Assembly (NCBI GenBank): GCA_017307855.1
Contig: JAFKGD010000001.1
Span: forward strand, 589,340 to 653,339
Length of the DNA: 64,000 nucleotides
Direction of reading: 5' to 3'
Source: Burkholderiales bacterium
GTDB lineage: Bacteria > Pseudomonadota > Gammaproteobacteria > Burkholderiales > Burkholderiaceae_C
Both the position numbers and the translations under genes were made by a program. Below the pieces are notes generated by a model, which worked only from the letters and a program-made list of their open reading frames with translations, was not told the origin of the DNA and did not search any database. Each line of letters opens with the position of its first letter. The first letter of the stretch is position 1. Below, in pieces: positions 16,730 to 25,873 of the stretch.

Positions 16730-18085
16730 TCAGCGCACCATGCAGGGCCGCTTGGGATCGAACTTCCAGCCCGGAATGAGGTACTGCATGGCGATGGCGT
16801 CGTCGCGCGCGCCCAGGCCGTGCTGCTGGTAGAGCGCGTGGGCGCGTTCGACCGCGCCCATGTCCAGCTCGACACCCAGGCCGGGCTTCTTCGGCACCTC
16901 GACGAAACCTCCGCGGATGGTGAGCGGGTCTTGGGTGAGGTACTGGCCGTCCTGCCAGATCCAGTGCGTGTCGATGGCCGTGACCTTGCCCGGCGCGGCT
17001 GCGCCCACGTGCGTGAACATGGCCAGCGACACGTCGAAGTGATTGTTGGAATGCGAGCCCCACGTCAGGCCCCAGTCGCGGCAGGTCTGCGCCACGCGCA
17101 CCGAGCCCGACATCGTCCAGAAGTGCGGATCGGCCAGCGGGATGTCGACCGACTGCAGCGCCAGCGCATGCACCATCTGCCGCCAGTCGGTGGCGACCAT
17201 GTTGGTGGCCGTGGGCAGGCCGGTGGCGCGGCGGAACTCGGCCATCACCTCGCGGCCCGAGAAGCCGTCCTCGGCGCCGCACGGGTCTTCGGCATAGGCC
17301 AGCACGCCGCGCATGTCGCGCATGAGGCGGATGGCGTCCTTCAGCAGCCAGCCGCCGTTGGGATCGAGCGTGACGCGGGCCTCGGGAAAGCGCTCGTGCA
17401 GAGCCGTCACGGCCTCCACCTCGGCCTCGCCGGCCAGCACGCCGCCCTTGAGCTTGAAGTCGTTGAAGCCGTAGCGCGCATGCGCGGCCTCGGCCTGGCG
17501 CACGATGGCGGCCGGGTCCATGGCCTTCAGGTGGCGCACGCGGGCCCAGTCGGTGTCGCCGCCGGCTTCGTCGCCAGGCTTCACGTAGGGCAGATCGGTG
17601 CGTGCCGCATCGCCCACGAAGAACAGGTAGCCCAGCATCTCCACCCGCTCGCGCTGCTGGCCCTCGCCCAGCAGCGCGGCCACAGGCAGGCCCAGGTGCT
17701 GGCCCAGCAGGTCGAGCAGCGCCGATTCGATGGCGGCCTGCGCATGGATGGCCACGCGCAGGTCGAACGTCTGCAGCCCGCGCCCGCCGGCGTCGCGGCT
17801 GGCGAAGGCGCGCTCGGTGGCCTGCAGCAGCATGCGGTAGTTGCCCACGGGCTGGCCCACCAGGTAGGGCGCGGCGTCTTCCAGCGTCTTGCGGATCGCC
17901 TCGCCGCCCGGCACTTCGCCCAGGCCCGTGCGGCCGGCGTTGTCGGTGACGAGCAGCAGGTTGCGCGTGAAGAACGGCGCATGGGCACCGCTCAGGTTCA
18001 TCAGCATGCCGTCGCGGCCGGCGACGGGGATGACGCGCAGTTGCGTGACGATGGGGGTGTCGGTGGCGAGGGAGACCGGGCTCAT
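16730..18085 (-). CDS. gudD: D-glucarate dehydratase
   Basis: The 451-residue enolase-superfamily enzyme converts D-glucarate (and L-idarate) to 5-dehydro-4-deoxy-D-glucarate. Visible are the active-site lysine segment [14 protein letters not shown] near residue 205, metal ligands in VTLDPNGGW and YAEDPCG, and the C-terminal general base in [19 protein letters not shown] near residue 337. Length and motif order match E. coli GudD closely. It follows the Bug binding-protein gene, with a hairpin and T-run in between (18110-18139). Its product is the substrate of KdgD encoded upstream in the same series. Confidence 0.96.
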   Translation of the reverse strand: MSPVSLATDTPIVTQLRVIPVAGRDGMLMNLSGAHAPFFTRNLLLVTDNAGRTGLGEVPGGEAIRKTLEDAAPYLVGQPVGNYRMLLQATERAFASRDAGGRGLQTFDLRVAIHAQAAIESALLDLLGQHLGLPVAALLGEGQQRERVEMLGYLFFVGDAARTDLPYVKPGDEAGGDTDWARVRHLKAMDPAAIVRQAEAAHARYGFNDFKLKGGVLAGEAEVEAVTALHERFPEARVTLDPNGGWLLKDAIRLMRDMRGVLAYAEDPCGAEDGFSGREVMAEFRRATGLPTATNMVATDWRQMVHALALQSVDIPLADPHFWTMSGSVRVAQTCRDWGLTWGSHSNNHFDVSLAMFTHVGAAAPGKVTAIDTHWIWQDGQYLTQDPLTIRGGFVEVPKKPGLGVELDMGAVERAHALYQQHGLGARDDAIAMQYLIPGWKFDPKRPCMVR

Positions 18086-18106
18086 GGCGATTGCGTTGAT
18101 TGAATG

Positions 18107-18139
18107 AAAAGCCGGCCGCGCTTTGAGCGCGGTCCGGCT
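18107..18139 (-). terminator. Hairpin with T-run between the Bug gene and gudD
   Basis: On the minus strand, AGCCGG-A-CCGCGCT pairs with AGCGCGG-CCGGCT across a CAA loop, with one bulged A, and is followed by TTTT (18107-18110). It sits inside an otherwise co-directional series, so it may attenuate rather than fully end transcription, lowering gudD relative to the Bug protein. Confidence 0.6.
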
Positions 18140-18161
18140 GTGTGACGGGCGCCGCGCGCCC

Positions 18162-19148
18162 TCAATCTGCGGAAATTTTTCGTGCTTCGATCAGCTGTTT
18201 CCAGCGGTTGTACTCGCGCAGCTGGAAAGCGGCCATCTGCTCGGGCGTATTGGCCACGACTTCCAGGCCCTGGTCTTCCATGCGCCTCCTGATGGCCGGG
18301 TCGTTCATGGCGGCCACGGCGGCGTCAGAGAGCTTCTTCTTCACCGCTGGCGGCAGGTTCTTCGGACCGGCGAAGCCCTGCCACGAATAGACCTCGGCGC
18401 CGCGCACGCCGGCTTCGGCCAGCGTGGGCACGTCGGGCAGCACGGGCGAGCGCTTGTCGCCGGTCACCACGATGGGCCGCAGCTTGCCGGCCTTGATGTG
18501 CTGCAGCACCGAGTTCACGTTCTGGAAGGAGAAGTCCACCTGGCCGCCCAGCAGGTCGTTGATGGCCGGGCCGCCGCCCTTGTAGGGCACGTGCACGCCC
18601 TGCGTGCCGCTTTGCTGCCAGAACATCTCGGCCGAGAGGTGGTCGGACGAGCCATTGCCCGAGCTCGCGAAGCTCACCTTGCCCGGGTTGGCCTTGAGCA
18701 GCGCCAGCACCTCGGCCAGCGTCTTGGCCGATTGCGCGGGGCCGGTCACGAGCACGTTGGGCGCCTGCACGGGCACGGTGATGTAGTCGAAGTCCTTCGT
18801 CGCGTCATAGGGCACGCCCTTGAGCAGGTGCGGCGCGATCACGAAGGTGCCCAGCGACGAGAACAGCAGCGTGTAGCCGTCGGCCGGCGAGCGCAGCACC
18901 TGGGCCGCGCCGATGGTGCCGGTGGCGCCGGGCTTGTTGTCGATCACGAAGCTCTGGCCCATCTTCTCGGCCATGTGCTGCGTCATCACGCGGGCGATCG
19001 CATCGCTGGCGCCGCCGGGGGGAAACGGCACCACCACGGTGACGGCGCGTTCGGGATAGCCGGCCTGCGCCTGGGCAGCGGGCATGACGGCGGCGAGCCC
19101 TGCGGCTGCCACCAGCGTGGCCGCGAGGGTCTTGGCGAATTTATGCAT
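18162..19148 (-). CDS. Bug/TctC-family periplasmic binding protein
   Basis: The 328-residue secreted protein has an N-terminal signal peptide ([20 protein letters not shown]... AQA). The mature start [19 protein letters not shown] is the hallmark of Bug solute receptors, which present carboxylates to tripartite tricarboxylate (Tct) permeases. [19 protein letters not shown] near residue 195 is also typical. ATG 19148 is supported by the signal peptide. No tctA/tctB lies next to it; the only pair in the window is 11 kb away at 30094-32159. Context suggests an aldarate or uronate ligand. Many Bug proteins are orphans with sensory roles. Confidence 0.9.
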   Translation of the reverse strand: MHKFAKTLAATLVAAAGLAAVMPAAQAQAGYPERAVTVVVPFPPGGASDAIARVMTQHMAEKMGQSFVIDNKPGATGTIGAAQVLRSPADGYTLLFSSLGTFVIAPHLLKGVPYDATKDFDYITVPVQAPNVLVTGPAQSAKTLAEVLALLKANPGKVSFASSGNGSSDHLSAEMFWQQSGTQGVHVPYKGGGPAINDLLGGQVDFSFQNVNSVLQHIKAGKLRPIVVTGDKRSPVLPDVPTLAEAGVRGAEVYSWQGFAGPKNLPPAVKKKLSDAAVAAMNDPAIRRRMEDQGLEVVANTPEQMAAFQLREYNRWKQLIEARKISAD

Positions 19149-19282
19149 CTGTCTTGTCTCCTGTCTTGTGTGCGTTGAAAGCAAGTCCGCGGGACATGCA
19201 CGCATGCGCATGCGCGGCTGCGGCGTAGGGCGGATCTGGGCCCGCCTTGGTCGTGTCGATCCGGGGTGCGGCTGGCCTGCGC

Positions 19283-20206
19283 TTACTGCGGGCCGAGCTT
19301 CGCGATGAGCTTCTCCAGCGCTGCGTACTCGGCCGGCTTGAGGTCGGTGAGCGGCGGGCGCACCGGGCCCGCACCGTGGCCCACGATCTGCGCGCCCGCT
19401 TTCACGATGCTGACGGCGTAGCCCTGGCCCTGGTTGCGGATCTCCAGGTAGGGCATGAAGAATTCGCGCAGCAGGCGGTGCTGCGTGGCCATGTCGTCGG
19501 TGCGCACGGCTTCGTAGAACTGCATCGCCGTCTTCGGGATGAAGTTGAACACCGCCGACGAATACACGGGCGTGCCGAGCGCCTTGTAGGCCGCGGCATA
19601 GACCTCGGCCGTGGGCAGGCCGCCCAGGTAGGCGAAGCGGTCGCCCATCTTCATGTAGACCGAGCTCATGAGCTCGATGTCGCCGATGCCGTCCTTGAAG
19701 CCCACCAGGTTGGGATTGCGCTCCGCCAGGCGCGCCAGGGTGTCGGGCATCAGCTTGCTCTGACCGCGGTTGTAGACGATGACGCCGAACTTCACGCTCT
19801 TGCACACCGCCTCCACGTGCGCGGCCAGGCCGTCCTGCCCGGCTTCGGTGAGGTAGTGCGGCAGCAGCAGCACGCCGTGCGCGCCGGCCTTCTCGGCCGC
19901 CTGTGCACATTCGATGGCGAAGCGCGTGGGACCGCCGGCGCCCGCGATGATCGGCACCTTGCCGCGGCAGGTGTCGACCGCGGTCTTGATGATGGCGGGG
20001 TACTCGCTGCCCGTGAGCGAGAAGAACTCGCCGGTGCCTCCGGCCGCGAACAGGGCCGTGGCGCCGTAGGGGGCCAGCCATTCGAGCCGCGCGGCGTAGC
20101 CCTTCGCGTCGAAGTCGCCGTTGGCATCGAAGTCGGTGAGCGGGAAGGACAGCAGGCCGCTGCCCATGATGGATTTGAGTTCTTGGGGGTTCATGAAGTC
20201 GCTCAT
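19283..20206 (-). CDS. kdgD: 5-dehydro-4-deoxyglucarate dehydratase
   Basis: The 307-residue DapA/NAL-superfamily TIM barrel dehydrates and decarboxylates 5-dehydro-4-deoxy-D-glucarate to 2,5-dioxopentanoate. The Schiff-base Lys is in [12 protein letters not shown] near residue 190, the Tyr in [12 protein letters not shown] near 152, and the substrate-carboxylate loop in [16 protein letters not shown] near 60. [13 protein letters not shown] at the N-terminus matches KdgD rather than DapA. It lies between dctM and the Bug gene in the aldarate series, directly upstream of gudD in the metabolic sense. Confidence 0.95.
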   Translation of the reverse strand: MSDFMNPQELKSIMGSGLLSFPLTDFDANGDFDAKGYAARLEWLAPYGATALFAAGGTGEFFSLTGSEYPAIIKTAVDTCRGKVPIIAGAGGPTRFAIECAQAAEKAGAHGVLLLPHYLTEAGQDGLAAHVEAVCKSVKFGVIVYNRGQSKLMPDTLARLAERNPNLVGFKDGIGDIELMSSVYMKMGDRFAYLGGLPTAEVYAAAYKALGTPVYSSAVFNFIPKTAMQFYEAVRTDDMATQHRLLREFFMPYLEIRNQGQGYAVSIVKAGAQIVGHGAGPVRPPLTDLKPAEYAALEKLIAKLGPQ

Positions 20207-20257
20207 GGGGAACAGTGAAGACGGTGGGGGGAAAATACGTGGCAGCGGACCTTGGAG

Positions 20258-21541
20258 TCAGAGGCCCAGCGTGCGCGGCAACCACAGCGAGATCGCCGGC
20301 AGGTAGGTGATGAGCATGAGATCGATGGCCATCAGCACGAAGAAAGGCAGCAGCGCCTTGACCACGGTTTCGATGGGCAGCTTGGCCACTGCACTGCCCA
20401 CGAACAACACCGTGCCCACGGGCGGCGTGATGAGGCCGATGCCCAGGTTGACGATCATGATCATCCCGAAGTGCACCGGGTCCACGCCGACGGCGGTGAC
20501 CACCGGCAGCAGGATGGGCGTGAGGATGAGCAGCAGCGCCGCCATGTCCATCAACGTGCCCAGCGCCAGCAGCAGGATGTTGATCAGCATGAGGATGACG
20601 ATCCTGTCGCTGGTGAATTCGGTCAGTGCGGCCGTGATCTTCAGCGGGATCTGCATCAGCGTCATGATGTAGCCGAAGCTGGCGGCGAAGCCGATCAGGA
20701 TCATCACGATCGACACGGTCTTCACCGTGCGGTGCATCAGCCGGGGCAGATCGCGCCACTTGTAGTCACGGTAGATGAACATCGTGACGAAGAACGCCCA
20801 CAGCACGGCGATCGACGCCGATTCGGTGGCGGTGAACACGCCGGTCAGGATGCCGCCCAGGATGATGACCATGGTCATCAGGCCCCACAGCGCATCGCCG
20901 GCGATGCGCAGCGCTTGCCCGATGGGCATGGCCTCGCCCTTCGGGAAGTTGCGCTTGCGGGCCACGATCAGGCAATAGACGGCCAGCGTCAGCCCCAGCA
21001 GCAGGCCCGGGAAAACACCCGCCATGAACAGCGCGGCGATGGAGATCGAGCCTCCGGCCGCCATCGAATAGATCACCGCGTTGTGGCTCGGAGGGATGAG
21101 CGTCGCCTGGATCGATCCGCTGACGGTGAGTGCCGTGGCGAAGTCGCGTGGATAGCCCTTGCGCGCCATCTCCGGGATCATCACCGAGCCGATGGAAGCG
21201 GTGTCCGCCACCGACGAGCCCGAGATGGCGCCGAAGAAGGTGGACGCGAGGATGTTGACTAGCGACAGCCCGCCGCGCACGAAGCCGACAAGGACGCCGG
21301 CGAAGGCCACCAGGCGGCGCGACATGCCGCCTTCGGCCATGATCGCGCCGGCCAGCACGAAGAACGGAATGGCCAACAGCGAGAACTTGTTGACGCCGCT
21401 GGCGATCTGGATCATCACGGCGTCGATGGGCAAGTCGATCCACAGGGCACCGACGAGCGCCGACAGGCCCAGCGAGTACGCCACGGGCATGCCGATGAGA
21501 ATGAGCAGCACGAAGCTGCCGAGCAAGACAAAGGCATCCAT
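20258..21541 (-). CDS. dctM: TRAP transporter large permease (DctM)
   Basis: The 427-residue inner-membrane protein has about twelve membrane segments. Typical DctM segments are visible: FFGAISGSSVADTASIGSVMIPEM near residue 100, SHNAVIYSMAAGG near 153, and GLITPPVGTVLFVGSAVAKLP near 375. It begins one base after the dctQ stop and forms the Na+-coupled transport unit with DctQ, using DctP as the receptor. Placement among uronate genes makes a hexuronate or aldarate the likely substrate. Confidence 0.94.
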   Translation of the reverse strand: MDAFVLLGSFVLLILIGMPVAYSLGLSALVGALWIDLPIDAVMIQIASGVNKFSLLAIPFFVLAGAIMAEGGMSRRLVAFAGVLVGFVRGGLSLVNILASTFFGAISGSSVADTASIGSVMIPEMARKGYPRDFATALTVSGSIQATLIPPSHNAVIYSMAAGGSISIAALFMAGVFPGLLLGLTLAVYCLIVARKRNFPKGEAMPIGQALRIAGDALWGLMTMVIILGGILTGVFTATESASIAVLWAFFVTMFIYRDYKWRDLPRLMHRTVKTVSIVMILIGFAASFGYIMTLMQIPLKITAALTEFTSDRIVILMLINILLLALGTLMDMAALLLILTPILLPVVTAVGVDPVHFGMIMIVNLGIGLITPPVGTVLFVGSAVAKLPIETVVKALLPFFVLMAIDLMLITYLPAISLWLPRTLGL

Positions 21542-21542
21542 G

Positions 21543-22073
21543 TCAGTTCACCGCCGGGGCTTCTTCGACCTGGTGGTCGTAGGTGACGACGGCACGGCTG
21601 TGCTGGGCGCCGAACACGATGCGCTCGAGCACGAACAGCAGCGTCACGAGGCCGCCGATGGGCACGGGCGCATAGGTCAGCCCGACCGGCACTGCCGGCA
21701 GGGCCGCCAGCGACTGGCCCATGGTTTCCATGCTGAGCTTGGTGCCGTACCAGAGCATGAAGAGGCTGACGGCAAGCATCAGCACGTCCACCGCGCGCGC
21801 CGCCGCCGACCGCAGCGCCGGCGGCAGGCGATCGGTGAGCATGCCCACGGCGATGTGGGCTCCGGCCCGGTAGCCCGCAGCCGCGCCGATGAAGGTGAAC
21901 ACCACCATCAGCAGGATCGCGATCGGCTCGGGCCACTGGGCTCCGAAGCCGAACACATATCGGGTGACGACCCCGACCGGGATGATCAGGCTCATGCCCA
22001 GGATCGACAACCCCGCCACCCAGATGCAGGCCAGGTAGACGGCGTCGAGCGCACTGTGGACCGTGTTCTTCAT
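21543..22073 (-). CDS. dctQ: TRAP transporter small permease (DctQ)
   Basis: The 176-residue protein has four expected membrane segments. It carries the family features MSLIIPVGVVTRYVFGFGAQWPEP near residue 30 and AGYRAGAHIAVGMLTDRLPP near 65. It is packed between dctP and dctM, one base from dctM, so the three genes are expressed as one unit. Confidence 0.92.
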   Translation of the reverse strand: MKNTVHSALDAVYLACIWVAGLSILGMSLIIPVGVVTRYVFGFGAQWPEPIAILLMVVFTFIGAAAGYRAGAHIAVGMLTDRLPPALRSAAARAVDVLMLAVSLFMLWYGTKLSMETMGQSLAALPAVPVGLTYAPVPIGGLVTLLFVLERIVFGAQHSRAVVTYDHQVEEAPAVN

Positions 22074-22113
22074 GATGCGTGCTGCAGCCTTTTGTCGTGC
22101 TCGTGCGTCGGCC

Positions 22114-23097
22114 TTACTTGACGGCGGCGATGCGCGCCATCAGGTCGGCGTAGGGCGCGCCGTACTTGGCGCGCACCGGCGCCGTCGCGTCGTAGAAGGG
22201 CTTCTGGTCGATAGCTATGAACTCGACGCCGGCGGCCTTGAGCTTGGCGATGTTGTCGGCCACGCTCTTGTCCCACAGCACTCGCTGCTCCATCTGGGCC
22301 TCGCGGCCGAACTTCTTGACCATGCCCTGCTCGGCAGGCGTCAGCTTGTCCCATGCCACCTTCGACATGACCAGCATCTCGGGGATCATCAGGTGGTTCG
22401 TCTGCGTGTAGTACTTGGCGCCGGTGGTGAAGTGGTTCGAGGTGAACATGCTGGGCGGGTTGTTCTCGGCGCCGTCGATCACGCCGGTCTGCAGTGCGCT
22501 GTAGACCTCGCCATAGCCCATCGAGATGCCGTTGCCGCCCAGCGCATTCATGGTGTCCACGAACAGCGGGTTGCCCATCATGCGGATCTTCTGGCCCTTG
22601 AGGTCGGCGATGCTGCGCACCGGCTTCTTGGTGTAGAGGCTGCGCGAACCGCCGTCCTGCCAGGCCAGTGCCACGAGGCGCGCCGGGCTGGCCGTCACCT
22701 TGTCCAGGATTTCCTGGCCGATCGGTCCGTCGATCACGGCGCGCATGTGCGCCTCGTCGCGGAACACGAAGGGCATGTTGAACACGTTGACTTCAGGCAC
22801 CACGGCACCGACCGGGCCGAGCGACGTGCGCAGGATCTGGATGGCACCGATCTGCGTCTGCTCGATCATGGTCTTCTCGTCACCCAGCACGCTGCTGGGG
22901 AACATCTGCATCTTGTACTTGCCGTTGGTGGCGGCTTCGAGCTTCTTGCCCATGGCTTCCGTGGCCACCACGGTGGGATATCCGGGCGGGTGCACGTCGG
23001 CGGCCTTGAGCACGATCTGCGCACTGGCGAGCATCGGCAGCGCCATGGCGAGGGCGGCCAGCAGGCTGGTCTTCACGAGTTTTCTGCGAACGGTCAT
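22114..23097 (-). CDS. dctP: TRAP transporter solute-binding protein (DctP)
   Basis: The 327-residue periplasmic receptor has a signal peptide ending near residue 26 (ALPMLASAQ). Ligand-site features are visible, including the carboxylate-binding Arg region LKGQKIRMMGNPLFVDTMNALGG near residue 155 and YSALQTGVIDGAENNPPSMF near 185. ATG 23097 follows an AGGAGA ribosome-binding site; the longer upstream frame has no such support. Related receptors in this family bind uronates such as galacturonate and glucuronate, consistent with the neighbours. Confidence 0.93.
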   Translation of the reverse strand: MTVRRKLVKTSLLAALAMALPMLASAQIVLKAADVHPPGYPTVVATEAMGKKLEAATNGKYKMQMFPSSVLGDEKTMIEQTQIGAIQILRTSLGPVGAVVPEVNVFNMPFVFRDEAHMRAVIDGPIGQEILDKVTASPARLVALAWQDGGSRSLYTKKPVRSIADLKGQKIRMMGNPLFVDTMNALGGNGISMGYGEVYSALQTGVIDGAENNPPSMFTSNHFTTGAKYYTQTNHLMIPEMLVMSKVAWDKLTPAEQGMVKKFGREAQMEQRVLWDKSVADNIAKLKAAGVEFIAIDQKPFYDATAPVRAKYGAPYADLMARIAAVK

Positions 23098-23174
23098 GGT
23101 CTTGTCTCCTGTTGAAATTCGATCTCTGTTGCAAGCATGGGACGCCGGCACCTCGCCGGCAGGAATTCCGCGCC

Positions 23175-24089
23175 TCAGCCCGAAGGCTGGAAACGCGTGA
23201 AACGGGGTTCGGGCAGGCCGGCGACGCCCACGTCGCACGCCAGCAATGCGCCGCTGTCGCCCAATTGCCCTGGCTCTACCGCGGGCTGGATGGACGTGAC
23301 GAACAACGTGCGCAGCTCGGGTCCGCCGAAGCAGCACATGGCCGGCTTGGGCACAGGCACCGCCAGCGACTGCATCAGCTCGCCCTGCCCGTTGAATCGA
23401 TGGATCTGTCCGGCGTCGTTGCCGCAGATCCAGTAGCAGCCTTCGCTGTCCACCGCCGCACCGTCGGGACGGCCAGGCAAGGGGCGCATGTCCACCCAGG
23501 GACGGCGGCCGGAGAGCTCACCCGTGCCGGGTGTGCGTTCGAAGGTCCAGATCTGCTGCACGGTGGGATGCGAATCGGAAAGCCACGCGCGCCGTCCGTC
23601 GGGCGAGAACGCCAGGCCGTTCGACGTGATGAGGCCTTCCACGCGCGGGCCGCTCAGGCCGTTCTCGTCGAGGACATGGAGCGCACCGGCCGGTTGTGCC
23701 AGCGACATGTCCATGACCATCGTGCTGATCCAGAAGCGGCCGTCGGGATCGCAGCGGCCGTCGTTGAAGCGCATGCCGGGCCGTGCATGCGTGATCGAGG
23801 CCATGCGGCGCACAGCCAGCGTTTCCTCTGCCGGCGTGAGCTCGAACACGCCGCTCTCCATCGCGGCCACCACGGTGCCCCGCCGCGTCAACGCGATGCA
23901 GCCGGTGCGCTCGGGCGTCTCCCAGCTTTGCGTCGCCTGGCGACCCGCGTCGAAGCGGCGCAGCTGGCGGCCTTCGATGTCGACCCACCACAGTGCCTGG
24001 GCTTCGTCATCCCAGACGGGGCTTTCGCCGACGCGATCGCGCGTCGACCCGATCACGCGCCATGCGCCCACCTGCAGGATGTCTTGCAT
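23175..24089 (-). CDS. SMP-30/gluconolactonase-family aldarolactone lactonase
   Basis: The 304-residue six-bladed propeller hydrolase has metal-site residues visible in GESPVWDDEAQALWWVDIEG (N-terminal Glu), RFNDGRCDPDGRFWIST (Asn-Asp) and LAFSPDGRRAWLSDS (Asp). ATG 24089 begins 5 bases after the udh stop. The lactone made by uronate dehydrogenase must be opened to the free aldarate before GudD or GarD can act, and this gene is placed for that step (galactaro- or glucaro-1,4-lactonase). The exact lactone is inferred from context. Confidence 0.88.
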   Translation of the reverse strand: MQDILQVGAWRVIGSTRDRVGESPVWDDEAQALWWVDIEGRQLRRFDAGRQATQSWETPERTGCIALTRRGTVVAAMESGVFELTPAEETLAVRRMASITHARPGMRFNDGRCDPDGRFWISTMVMDMSLAQPAGALHVLDENGLSGPRVEGLITSNGLAFSPDGRRAWLSDSHPTVQQIWTFERTPGTGELSGRRPWVDMRPLPGRPDGAAVDSEGCYWICGNDAGQIHRFNGQGELMQSLAVPVPKPAMCCFGGPELRTLFVTSIQPAVEPGQLGDSGALLACDVGVAGLPEPRFTRFQPSG

Positions 24090-24094
24090 CGCAG

Positions 24095-24901
24095 TCACTC
24101 GAACGGGCCGGTGCGCACGAACGCGCCGCCCTGGTACAGCGCCGCGGGGTCGGCAAGGTCTGGCGCCGGTGTGCGGGCGTACACCGCGTCGCGGAACACG
24201 TCCGAGCTGTCCTGCGGCACATAGCCCACGTGGTTGGCGAGACGGTTGTCCCACCACGTCACCGCGTTCCTCGACATGCCGAAGATGATGGTGTGCCTGA
24301 GCACCGGCGTCGTCAGGCAGGCCGTGACCAGGCGGTGCAGGTCGTCGAAGCTCAGCCAGGTAGCCAGCATGCGCCGATCCTTGGGCTCGGCGAACGACGA
24401 GCCGATGCGGACACAGGCCGTCTCGATGCCCCAGCGGTCGTAGTAGAGCCGTGCGAGGTCTTCGCCGAACGCCTTGGAGAGCCCGTAGAGACCGTCGGGA
24501 CGCGCGGGCGCGTCGGCATCGATGGTCTCGCCCTGGCTGTAGAAGCCGGTGACGTGGTTCGAACTGGCGAACACCACACGCTTGACGCCATGCTTGCGCG
24601 CCGCTTCATACAGGTTGTAGAGGCCGACGATGTTGGCTTGCAGGATGGGCTGGAACGCGGCTTCGACCGAAATACCGCCCAGATGGACGATGGCGTCGAC
24701 ACCCTCCACCATGGCATGGACGGCCTGCGCGTCGGCCAGATCCGCATGCACGATTTCCTCGCCCGCACCGGCTTCGCCCAGAGCCGCCACGTCGGACAGC
24801 CGCAGCACGTCGCAATTGGCCTTGAGGCGCTCGCGCAGCGCCTTGCCCAGACCGCCGGCGGCGCCGGTCAGCAAGAGCCGGTGATGGACCTTGATCGTCA
24901 T
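24095..24901 (-). CDS. udh: Uronate dehydrogenase
   Basis: The 268-residue extended SDR enzyme oxidises galacturonate or glucuronate with NAD+ to the aldarolactone. The nucleotide loop is LLLTGAAGGLGKALRER (residues 9-25). The active site shows Ser in VVFASSNHVTGFY and the YxxxK pair in GLYGLSKAFGED near residue 134. Length and the motif VRIGSSFAEPKDRRMLATWLS match characterised Udh proteins of Agrobacterium and Pseudomonas. It is the first gene of the long minus-strand series, divergent from the FadR-type regulator. Confidence 0.92.
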   Translation of the reverse strand: MTIKVHHRLLLTGAAGGLGKALRERLKANCDVLRLSDVAALGEAGAGEEIVHADLADAQAVHAMVEGVDAIVHLGGISVEAAFQPILQANIVGLYNLYEAARKHGVKRVVFASSNHVTGFYSQGETIDADAPARPDGLYGLSKAFGEDLARLYYDRWGIETACVRIGSSFAEPKDRRMLATWLSFDDLHRLVTACLTTPVLRHTIIFGMSRNAVTWWDNRLANHVGYVPQDSSDVFRDAVYARTPAPDLADPAALYQGGAFVRTGPFE

Positions 24902-24970
24902 GCCCTGTTGTCTCCGTGCGGATTGGCCGGCTGGACTTTCAGCATCGATTTGCTAAAGTGGCCCCAATCC

Positions 24971-24999
24971 AAGTCATACGTTGTCTGATGACTTGATCA
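24971..24999. promoter_or_regulatory. Candidate operator for the FadR-type regulator, udh side
   Basis: AAGTCAT (24971-24977) and ATGACTT (24988-24994) form an inverted repeat around GTTGTC, followed by TGATCA (24994-24999). The sequence GTTGTnnGAnnACnTGATCA is shared with the site at 25841-25866 before the next operon gene. It lies in the divergent gap between udh and the regulator. Confidence 0.5.
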
Positions 25000-25036
25000 T
25001 CCAACGCCGCGATTCGGCTTGTCAACTTTTTTTCGC

Positions 25037-25843
25037 ATGAACTCCACGCAAACCCTGACGCCCCCTCCCCACCCGCCACCCGAGGCCCTGGCAGCCGCGC
25101 CCCTGCGGGCGCGTCGGCGCGGGCTGGTCGACGAGATCGTGGCCGAGCTGTCTGCCAACGTGCGCGACGGCCAGTTGCAGCCGGGCGACAAGCTGCCCAC
25201 CGAAGCAGAAATCATGTCGCGCTTCGGCGTCAGCCGCACCGTGGTACGCGAGTCGCTCTCGCGCCTGCAGGCCAACGGCCTGGTCGAGACGCGGCATGGC
25301 ATCGGAACCTTCGTGCGCCCGCCGCAGGACTCGGGAAACTTCCGCATCGACGTGGCCGACATCGCCACGGTCGCAGACGTCATCTCGGTGCTTGAGCTGC
25401 GCATCAGCCTCGAGACCGAGGCCGCCGGCCTGGCCGCGCAGCGGCGCACCGACGACAACCTGGCGGCGATGGAAGCCGCCCTGCACGCTTTCCAGGACGG
25501 CGTGGCATCGGGCAGCGACACCGTGCCGTCCGACTTCCTCTTCCACATGGAAGTGGCCCGCGCCACGGGCAACCGGCATTTCGCCGAACTGATGACTTAC
25601 CTGGGCACGATGATCATTCCGCGCACGCGCGTGAAGACGCAGCCCAGCGATCCGGAATCGCGGCTCAAGTACCTCCAGCGCGTCCACAGCGACCACGAGA
25701 ACATCTACAACGCCATCCGCCATCAGGACATCGACGGCGCCCGCGCGGCCATGCGCACGCACCTGTCGAGCAGCCGCGAGCGGCTGCGGCGCAGCGGGCT
25801 CGGGTTGTCCCCGGTTGCCATGCCGCCGGATTCCCCTGCATGA
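25037..25843 (+). CDS. FadR/GntR-family regulator of the uronate/aldarate locus
   Basis: The 268-residue protein has a proline-rich N-terminus, a winged helix (residues 35-95; PGDKLPTEAEIMSRFGVSRTVVRESLSRL) and a C-terminal FCD domain with the metal/ligand His in LFHMEVARATGNRHF and DHENIYNAIR. I chose ATG 25037; the reading frame extends to a TTG at 25019 that lacks support. Divergent orientation to udh and co-orientation with the oxidoreductase and garD genes make it the probable uronate- or aldarate-responsive repressor. Candidate operators flank it on both sides. Confidence 0.88.
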   Translation: MNSTQTLTPPPHPPPEALAAAPLRARRRGLVDEIVAELSANVRDGQLQPGDKLPTEAEIMSRFGVSRTVVRESLSRLQANGLVETRHGIGTFVRPPQDSGNFRIDVADIATVADVISVLELRISLETEAAGLAAQRRTDDNLAAMEAALHAFQDGVASGSDTVPSDFLFHMEVARATGNRHFAELMTYLGTMIIPRTRVKTQPSDPESRLKYLQRVHSDHENIYNAIRHQDIDGARAAMRTHLSSSRERLRRSGLGLSPVAMPPDSPA

Positions 25844-25866
25844 TCATGTTGTACGACAACTGATCA
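25841..25866. promoter_or_regulatory. Candidate operator upstream of the oxidoreductase-garD pair
   Basis: TGATCA (25841-25846) and TGATCA (25861-25866) flank GTTGTACGACAAC, itself an inverted repeat (GTTGT-ACG-ACAAC). It overlaps the regulator's stop codon and lies just upstream of the ATG at 25874. It shares GTTGT, AC and TGATCA with the site at 24971-24999. Confidence 0.55.
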
Positions 25867-25873
25867 GGATTTC

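Noticed and set aside
18162-20759. An 865-codon minus-strand open frame spanning the Bug and KdgD regions.
   Set aside because: Only its last 328 codons (the Bug protein from ATG 19148) are real; the upstream part is an off-frame shadow of kdgD and dctM in GC-rich DNA, full of Arg/His/Gly.
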